NCBI GenBank assembly: GCA_012515195.1
Contig: JAAYYW010000014.1
Coordinates: 1 to 36,716 of the forward strand
Origin: Leptolinea sp.
Lineage (GTDB): Bacteria; Chloroflexota; Anaerolineae; Anaerolineales; Anaerolineaceae
DNA length: 36,716 nt
Reading direction: 5' to 3'
A program made the position numbers and the translations under genes. A model generated the notes under the pieces. It was not told where the DNA came from. It made no database searches and saw only the letters and a program-made list of their open reading frames with translations. This document shows, in pieces, positions 32,285 through 36,716 of the stretch. How positions within the stretch are numbered: position 1 is the stretch's first letter; each line of letters opens with the position of its first letter.

Positions 32285-32353
32285 GTGATGCCTTTCAAGA
32301 AAACTGTCTGATGATTTGATCGCCCAACGACGAGTGGAAGATTTCGTAATGAT

Positions 32354-32821
32354 TTATCTTTGTTGTCCCTGCACCAACCGGATAATGCCATCCAGTAAGT
32401 TGATTTTGGGAACGGTTTTCATGTAATATCTGTAATCGTCACCAAATTTTTGAATATTCAGTTGTTCTCCCTGTTGAATCGAACCATAAACAAAGATAAT
32501 ATTCACCAGGGAGATCATGAACATGATCCAGTGGGGGCAAAAGAAGAAGAATGTCCCGAAGAGCAACATCGCGCCCAGATACAAGGGATGCCGTACCAGG
32601 CCATATATTCCGCGGGTATAGAGACCCGCTCCGCGATTTCGCGCCAGGGTAATGGAGGAAACCACAACCAGGCATAGGCCAATCCCGAAAAGAATGAGGC
32701 CTGGAATAGCCAGCCATTTCAGGAAAGGGATGGTTGGCAGGTTTGGCATAAGAGCAAAGTAAAGGAGTAAGGATAGACCATTTACGGCGTACCCTGTGTA
32801 CTCAATTAACTTATTGTTCAT
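32354..32821 (-). CDS. Isoprenylcysteine carboxyl methyltransferase-like membrane protein (copy 2, short)
   Basis: A 155-residue relative of the next gene. Its SAM-binding signature is YTRGIYGLVRHPLYLGAML (R77, H78, P79), then QQGEQLNIQKFGDDYRYYMK (E119) and a VPKINLL end. Four hydrophobic helices are seen. The open frame extends to 32956, but the ATG at 32821 is preferred: it has AAAGGATG about eleven bases upstream, and the extra 45 residues are not membrane-like. The two copies differ in the N-terminal helices and share the catalytic half, consistent with old duplication or separate gain. Confidence 0.85.
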   Translation of the reverse strand: MNNKLIEYTGYAVNGLSLLLYFALMPNLPTIPFLKWLAIPGLILFGIGLCLVVVSSITLARNRGAGLYTRGIYGLVRHPLYLGAMLLFGTFFFFCPHWIMFMISLVNIIFVYGSIQQGEQLNIQKFGDDYRYYMKTVPKINLLDGIIRLVQGQQR

Positions 32822-32975
32822 TTTCGCACCCATCCTTTGCAGGGATACCTGTTTGCCCGACAATTCGTATAAGCAGCAGACGGGTGGGATCGTGATGGAG
32901 TTGATCGTGTGGATCCAGTTAGAAAGGAAAACTGGATGGCCACGTGCAAATCCCATCTGGAGATATGCCAGTTAA

Positions 32976-33004
32976 AAACGTATGTTCATCACTTATATAC
33001 GTTT
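32976..33004. repeat. Inverted repeat upstream of the ICMT-like pair
   Basis: Perfect eight-base arms (aaacgtat at 32976-32983, atacgttt at 32997-33004) around thirteen bases. It lies about 155 bases ahead of the start of copy 2 and 100 bases past the metF stop, in a 280-base gap with nothing else recognised. It could be an operator or a weak hairpin. Confidence 0.4.
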
Positions 33005-33101
33005 ATAACCCGATTTTCGGTTCAAGAAAAGCAAAAGGCGAAGGGACATTATCTGGCAGCCGTATATTCTCTGAACAAGAGTTGAAAAAGTGTTACAGTC
33101 A

Positions 33102-34025
33102 TTACCCGGTCGCGGAGCAGCCCCCGTTGCCGTTGGGCACATGCCAGGCTTCGCCGAGGCTCATGCCCAGCGTTTCGTAGATCTTCAATGTGGCTTTGGA
33201 GTGGTTGAGGGTGTAAAAATGGATGCCGCTCACATTGTGGTCGTAGAGGTCGAAAACCTGCTGGGTTGACCAGTGGACGCCCACTTTCTCGACGGACTCG
33301 TCTGACTGCGCCCGCAGTACAGCACGCAATAATTTGGCAGGGATGCGCGCCCTCTGCGCCAGTTCGGACATGCGCTTCAACCCGCTGACCGAGGTGACCG
33401 GCATGATTCCTGCCAGGATGGGAACCTTGATACCGGCGATCTCGCAGCGTTCGCAGAAATCGTAAAAGTCGCGGTTATCGAAAAAGAGCTGGGTGGTGAT
33501 GCAATCGGCGCCGGCGTCAACCTTGGCTTTCAGGTAGTCCAACTCCTGCAGGCGGTTGGGTGATTCGGGGTGACCCTCGGGGAAACCCGCCACACTGACC
33601 CCAAAGTGGGGGAAATGCTTTTTGATATAGGACACCATGTCGACGGCGTGGGCGAATCCATTGGGCGCGGGGGTGAAATCCGGGTTGCCGCGGGGCGGAT
33701 CGCCGCGCAGCGCCACCACATTATGGATGCCGGCTGCCGCATATTTCTCCAGCTGCGCGCGGATATCATCGCGGCTCGCGCCGACAGCCGTCAGATGCGC
33801 CACAACATTCAGCGGCGTTTCCTGCCGCAGGCGGATAACGAGGTTCTGCGTCAGTTCATTCGTCGATCCGCCCGCGCCGTATGTTACGCTGACGAAGGAC
33901 GGCCGGATGGGCGACAATTTTGTGATGGTTTCGAGCAGACGACAGGAAGCGTCCTCGGTTTTCGGCGGGAAGAATTCAAAACTGAAGTGGACTTTGTTCT
34001 CTTTTAATATCTCAGAAAGGTGCAT
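33102..34025 (-). CDS. metF: Methylenetetrahydrofolate reductase
   Basis: FAD-dependent reduction of 5,10-methylene- to 5-methyl-tetrahydrofolate, feeding methionine synthesis or, in acetogenic metabolism, the methyl branch. The 307-residue (beta/alpha)8 barrel begins FSFEFFPPKTEDA (catalytic glutamate E17), then VSVTYGAGGSTNELT, VVALRGDPPRGNP (D109), DCITTQLFFDNRDFYDFCER and PILAGIMPVTS. All are conserved family segments. The C-terminus ends in a glycine-rich, cysteine-containing tail. No acetogenesis gene or methionine synthase lies in the window. It is 132 bases after the PreA-like flavoprotein gene and in the same direction, so the two may be linked. A weak GAGAA Shine-Dalgarno precedes the ATG. 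Confidence 0.96.
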   Translation of the reverse strand: MHLSEILKENKVHFSFEFFPPKTEDASCRLLETITKLSPIRPSFVSVTYGAGGSTNELTQNLVIRLRQETPLNVVAHLTAVGASRDDIRAQLEKYAAAGIHNVVALRGDPPRGNPDFTPAPNGFAHAVDMVSYIKKHFPHFGVSVAGFPEGHPESPNRLQELDYLKAKVDAGADCITTQLFFDNRDFYDFCERCEIAGIKVPILAGIMPVTSVSGLKRMSELAQRARIPAKLLRAVLRAQSDESVEKVGVHWSTQQVFDLYDHNVSGIHFYTLNHSKATLKIYETLGMSLGEAWHVPNGNGGCSATG

Positions 34026-34157
34026 GATGTTCTCACTGGTATATCAGGATCCGGCAGACTGACGGCCGTGTGTGACCGTTAAATATACCGTAATCTTGAT
34101 AAATTTTGTCGATTGAAAATCGAATATTTAAAGGAGATGACCCGGTGTGTTTGAGAT

Positions 34158-35279
34158 CTACCGTGGGCGCATTTCCAGCGCGTCGAACGGGCAGACCGAA
34201 ACGCATAGGCCGCAGGCGGCGCATTTATTCACCTCGACCCGCGCGATCTGTTTAAGCGGGGCGTGGATGGCGTCAAACTGGCAGACCTTTTCACACTGGC
34301 CGCACGCCTTGCACATCTCTTCTTTTACAAAGGCGGTCAGCTCCAGCGTGGTGACAACCGGCTGACCCTCCCGGAATTTTTTCAGATACAACCCTTTGAC
34401 CTCATCGAGACTGTGATAGCCGTGCGCCGCGAGCCACTGCCCGGCTTCTTCGGCGATCTTTCCGTAGATGTGTGGTCCCTTGAGGATGGCGGCGGTGCAG
34501 ACTTCGACCAGTGACGCGCCCGCCATGAAGAATTCGATCACGTCTTCACCGCTTGAAACGCCGCCCACACCGATTACCGGTTTATCGGTCACGCGGGCCA
34601 CCTCGAACACAGAGCGCACGGCCAGCGGTTTGATGACGGATCCGGAGAGCCAGCCATAGCCGTGCTCCGATCCCATGGGGGATGAAGCGTGTTCGATGTC
34701 GATCATCAGCGTGGGGCCGAAGCTGTTGATGCAGGCGAAGCCGTCGACGTACGGATCGAGGATACGGGCGATCTCGCCCAGGTCGCCGGCGTGCGAGCTG
34801 AGCTTGGCGACAATGGGGATGCTGACGGCGTTCCGCAAGGCGCGCGCGGTTTCCAAAAGGCGTTCGGAATCCAGGTAGTGGATGGAAAATTCGATGATGT
34901 CTATACCGGCCTGTTCCAACCGCGGACCCAGCGCTGCCAGATCTTCGGCGGTGTAACCGATGCTGGCGATCAGCGGCAGGCCGTATTCTCTGGCGGTGGC
35001 CAGAGCGATGCCGTATTCGCGCTCGAACCAGCGTTCCGGCGGAAGTTCGCTCCACAGTTCGGTGTTGAGCAGGCTGTCTTTGCCGTAACGTGCCATGTTG
35101 GGGTGGGGCACCGGCGCGGCAACGCCGGAGATGGTCTTGGCCAGCAATCCGCCCGCGCCGCCTTCCGCCGTCTTGCGGATCATGGCGCCCGAGCCCACGT
35201 TCGGCCCGGCGGCGGGAATTACGGGATTGCGGAAGGTGTGGTTGAAGATTTCTACCGATAGGTCAACAGTTGCATTCAT
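34158..35279 (-). CDS. PreA/DHOD-like FMN oxidoreductase with two C-terminal 4Fe-4S motifs
   Basis: A 373-residue flavoprotein. Residues 1-310 form a dihydroorotate dehydrogenase-like FMN barrel: FRNPVIPAAGPNVGSGAMIR, KTAEGGAGGLLAKTIS, IPIVAKLSSHAGD (K159), and VIGVGGVSSGEDVIEFFMAG. Residues 320-373 form a ferredoxin domain with two CxxCxxCxxxC motifs (C323, 326, 329, 333 and C353, 356, 359, 363). This is the layout of the PreA subunit of dihydropyrimidine dehydrogenase (411 residues in E. coli). The catalytic loop usually reading NxSCPN is EFSIHYLDS here, so the substrate may not be dihydroorotate or dihydropyrimidine. No PreT-like FAD partner is adjacent. It precedes metF by 132 bases. Confidence 0.88.
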   Translation of the reverse strand: MNATVDLSVEIFNHTFRNPVIPAAGPNVGSGAMIRKTAEGGAGGLLAKTISGVAAPVPHPNMARYGKDSLLNTELWSELPPERWFEREYGIALATAREYGLPLIASIGYTAEDLAALGPRLEQAGIDIIEFSIHYLDSERLLETARALRNAVSIPIVAKLSSHAGDLGEIARILDPYVDGFACINSFGPTLMIDIEHASSPMGSEHGYGWLSGSVIKPLAVRSVFEVARVTDKPVIGVGGVSSGEDVIEFFMAGASLVEVCTAAILKGPHIYGKIAEEAGQWLAAHGYHSLDEVKGLYLKKFREGQPVVTTLELTAFVKEEMCKACGQCEKVCQFDAIHAPLKQIARVEVNKCAACGLCVSVCPFDALEMRPR

Positions 35280-35348
35280 GGGCTACCTGTGATCAAATGA
35301 GACTCCCCTGTCTTTAACTATACTGTATTCATGTTGGAATGACGGGGT

Positions 35349-36365
35349 TTACGGCACCGCCCACATATTGATCTTCTCCCACTCTAGCGAGACCAGCAGA
35401 CGGCCATCCGGTGAAACGGCCACACCGCGCGTATCGCCCGGAATGGTGTGCACAAGCGACCAGTCTTCCACGCTGCGGAAGCGCAGTAACGGGTCATTCT
35501 GCCCCGAGCCGGTGATCAAAAGCCAACCGTCAGGGGTGAAGGTCAGGCACTCGGCGATGTCGTCGAATTTCTGGATTACCGTCCAGTTGCTGGTGCGCCA
35601 CACGGCGACGCCGCCCTTGATGCAACCGGTGGTATCCGATGCGGCGCAAAAGGATGAGGCCAGCAGCCGTCCGCTGGGCGAAAGCGCCAGGCGGTTGGCC
35701 TGCTTGCCGGCTGAAAAGACCTTTATCTCTGTGCCGTCAGCAACAGACCATACTCGGATCAGCCCGTCAGTGCCGCTGCTGATCAGGCGGGAACCATCGG
35801 GGGTGTAGACCAGCGCGGTGACGTTTTGCCCGGCAACATTCCACTGCTGTTCGACCGCCCAGTTGCGTGTGTTGTAGACCCAGATGGTACCGTTGGGCCA
35901 GCCGCTGAGACCACCCACGGCCAGGCGGGAGCCGTCGGGTGAGAAGGCCAGGCTGCTGGACGTGGGCAGCGCGGCGGGGGTTGCCATTTGTGAGCCGTCC
36001 ACCGGGTTCCACACGCGTAGGGTTTGTTGTTTGTTGTCATCCGACGCCGAGGCGAGCATGGTACCGTCTGGGGAGAATGCTACATCCCACACGATACCGG
36101 CCAGTCCGGAGACGCTATGCCGCAGTGTCGGACCGCTGCTCTGCCAGATCTTGACGGAGAAATCGCCCTGGTAGCCGGATGCGGTGGCAAACAGGCTGCC
36201 GTCGGGCGAAAAGGCCACAACCCGCAGAGACGGCGAGGCAATCTCGGATTGTTTGACCAGTTGGTTGGCATTATCAGGTGTGATGGGGGGATGCGCCGCC
36301 GCGGCCGCCGCGAGGGTGGAAAGAGCCAACGCCAGAATAACAAGTACCGGGACGGTCCGTTTCAT
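35349..36365 (-). CDS. Secreted seven-bladed WD40 beta-propeller protein
   Basis: A 338-residue exported protein. Residues 1-24 form a signal peptide (KRTVPVLVILALALSTLAAAA). The rest is seven WD40-type repeats, each with an SPDG-like turn and a W or F end: VVAFSPDGSLFATAS, VAFSPDGTMLASAS, LAFSPDGSRLAVGG, LVYTPDGSRLISSG, LALSPSGRLLASS, LTFTPDGWLLITGS and VAVSPDGRLLVS. Seven repeats close a complete propeller. No enzymatic domain is present. Such proteins are scaffolds for binding; the partner is unknown. The ATG has AGGAG seven bases upstream. It lies 69 bases before the PreA-like gene, same direction, but a shared function is not implied. Confidence 0.92.
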   Translation of the reverse strand: MKRTVPVLVILALALSTLAAAAAAHPPITPDNANQLVKQSEIASPSLRVVAFSPDGSLFATASGYQGDFSVKIWQSSGPTLRHSVSGLAGIVWDVAFSPDGTMLASASDDNKQQTLRVWNPVDGSQMATPAALPTSSSLAFSPDGSRLAVGGLSGWPNGTIWVYNTRNWAVEQQWNVAGQNVTALVYTPDGSRLISSGTDGLIRVWSVADGTEIKVFSAGKQANRLALSPSGRLLASSFCAASDTTGCIKGGVAVWRTSNWTVIQKFDDIAECLTFTPDGWLLITGSGQNDPLLRFRSVEDWSLVHTIPGDTRGVAVSPDGRLLVSLEWEKINMWAVP

Positions 36366-36494
36366 GGGTTTTCTCCTGAATAACAGGTAAAGGATAAGGT
36401 GATTTTAGCGGATTTCAGAGGTTGGGGGGATCGAGATGATGATTTGTGGAGCGGAGAAAACCGCACACGTTCTACTCGCCAAACATCACGAAAC

Positions 36495-36716
36495 CTACTT
36501 CGCTATATTCCATTCGGGCCTGTGTTTTTGGATCAGTATCTTCTCCAGATACTCGATCTCTTTGTCATCCGTCAGTGGACATACGAAAAGCGTGACACGG
36601 TCACGGTAGCGCGAGATCAACGCGTTCAAATGGCAATTCGTAGACTGGCCGTCAAGGTAACAGTTCTTCGGGTGGATCTTGCCGTACCCCTGGTTGATGC
36701 GTTTCCCAAACGAATC
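36495..36716 (-). CDS. C-terminal part of a GIY-YIG-like nuclease-family protein (cut by window edge)
   Basis: The last 73 codons of a minus-strand gene run unbroken from the window end to a TAG at 36495-36497. They read DSFGKRINQGYGKIHPKNCY, then LDGQSTNCHLNALISRYRDR, VTLFVCPLTDDKEIEYLEKI and LIQKHRPEWNIAK. The ending ExxLIxKxRPEWN is typical of small GIY-YIG-type proteins, and the cysteine/histidine block (CYLDGQSTNCHLN) is seen in a subgroup of these. The GIY-YIG motif itself would lie outside the window. It is 129 bases upstream of the WD40 gene. The family call is from the C-terminal pattern only. Confidence 0.7.
   Translation of the reverse strand, partial: DSFGKRINQGYGKIHPKNCYLDGQSTNCHLNALISRYRDRVTLFVCPLTDDKEIEYLEKILIQKHRPEWNIAK

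Noticed and set aside
34689..35261. 190-codon plus-strand open frame opposite the PreA-like gene
   Set aside because: Shadow of a well-supported flavoprotein gene.
1..36716. tRNA, rRNA, CRISPR arrays, insertion sequences or phage genes
   Set aside because: Intergenic stretches were read on both strands; no cloverleaf, regular spaced repeats, transposase or integrase motifs were found.

Overview
The window reads as bacterial chromosome of moderate GC. My best guess for the host is an Anaerolineae-type member of the Chloroflexota. This is inferred from the mix of families (ECF sigma/anti-sigma pair, family 10 glycosidase without a signal peptide, GPH sugar transporter, secreted WD40 propeller, SRPBCC, HXXEE, DUF3788 and DUF4386-like proteins, many small membrane proteins). 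No rRNA or tRNA gene was recognised, and there is no phage module, transposase, CRISPR array or origin. It is a patchwork of short operons.

Layout. (1) 1-1253: ECF sigma factor overlapping its anti-sigma factor on the minus strand, with a hairpin over the sigma ribosome binding site. (2) 1402-4846, minus: an aldo/keto reductase, then a class 3 aldehyde dehydrogenase plus deoC unit closed by a strong terminator. (3) 5041-7609, plus: a YfcC/DcuC-type permease with an M14-like (DUF2817) zinc hydrolase. (4) 7620-10739, minus: lipoprotein esterase, uncharacterised protein, nucleoside hydrolase, small membrane protein. (5) 10844-15378, plus: a TetR regulator, a rifampicin-phosphotransferase-like enzyme and an MFS efflux pump, with three copies of one operator-like palindrome. 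This is the most system-like part of the window. (6) 15379-16301: decayed genes, including a methyltransferase with several lesions. (7) 16348-20111, minus: PMT-type glycosyltransferase, LapA-like protein, HAD phosphatase and an unknown protein. (8) 20262-22409, plus: GH10 enzyme with a strong terminator, then an HD-domain protein. (9) 22462-26607: DUF3788 protein, an HXXEE membrane protein divergent from a second TetR, then SRPBCC, CPBP protease and DUF4386-like proteins. (10) 26722-30034, minus: a tandem-patatin protein coupled to a GPH transporter. (11) 30164-32821, minus: a membrane protein with an Lcl/DUF1566-like C-terminal domain and two ICMT-like membrane methyltransferases. (12) 33102-36716, minus: metF, a PreA/DHOD-like flavoprotein with two 4Fe-4S motifs, a secreted seven-blade WD40 protein, and the 3' end of a GIY-YIG-like gene cut by the window edge.

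Themes. Region 5 looks like an inducible drug-modification and efflux cassette. The deoC/ALDH pair and the esterase/nucleoside hydrolase operon point to nucleoside scavenging and aldehyde clearance. The GH10, GPH and patatin genes point to sugar and lipid turnover. All functions are inferred by reading family motifs; no database search was possible.
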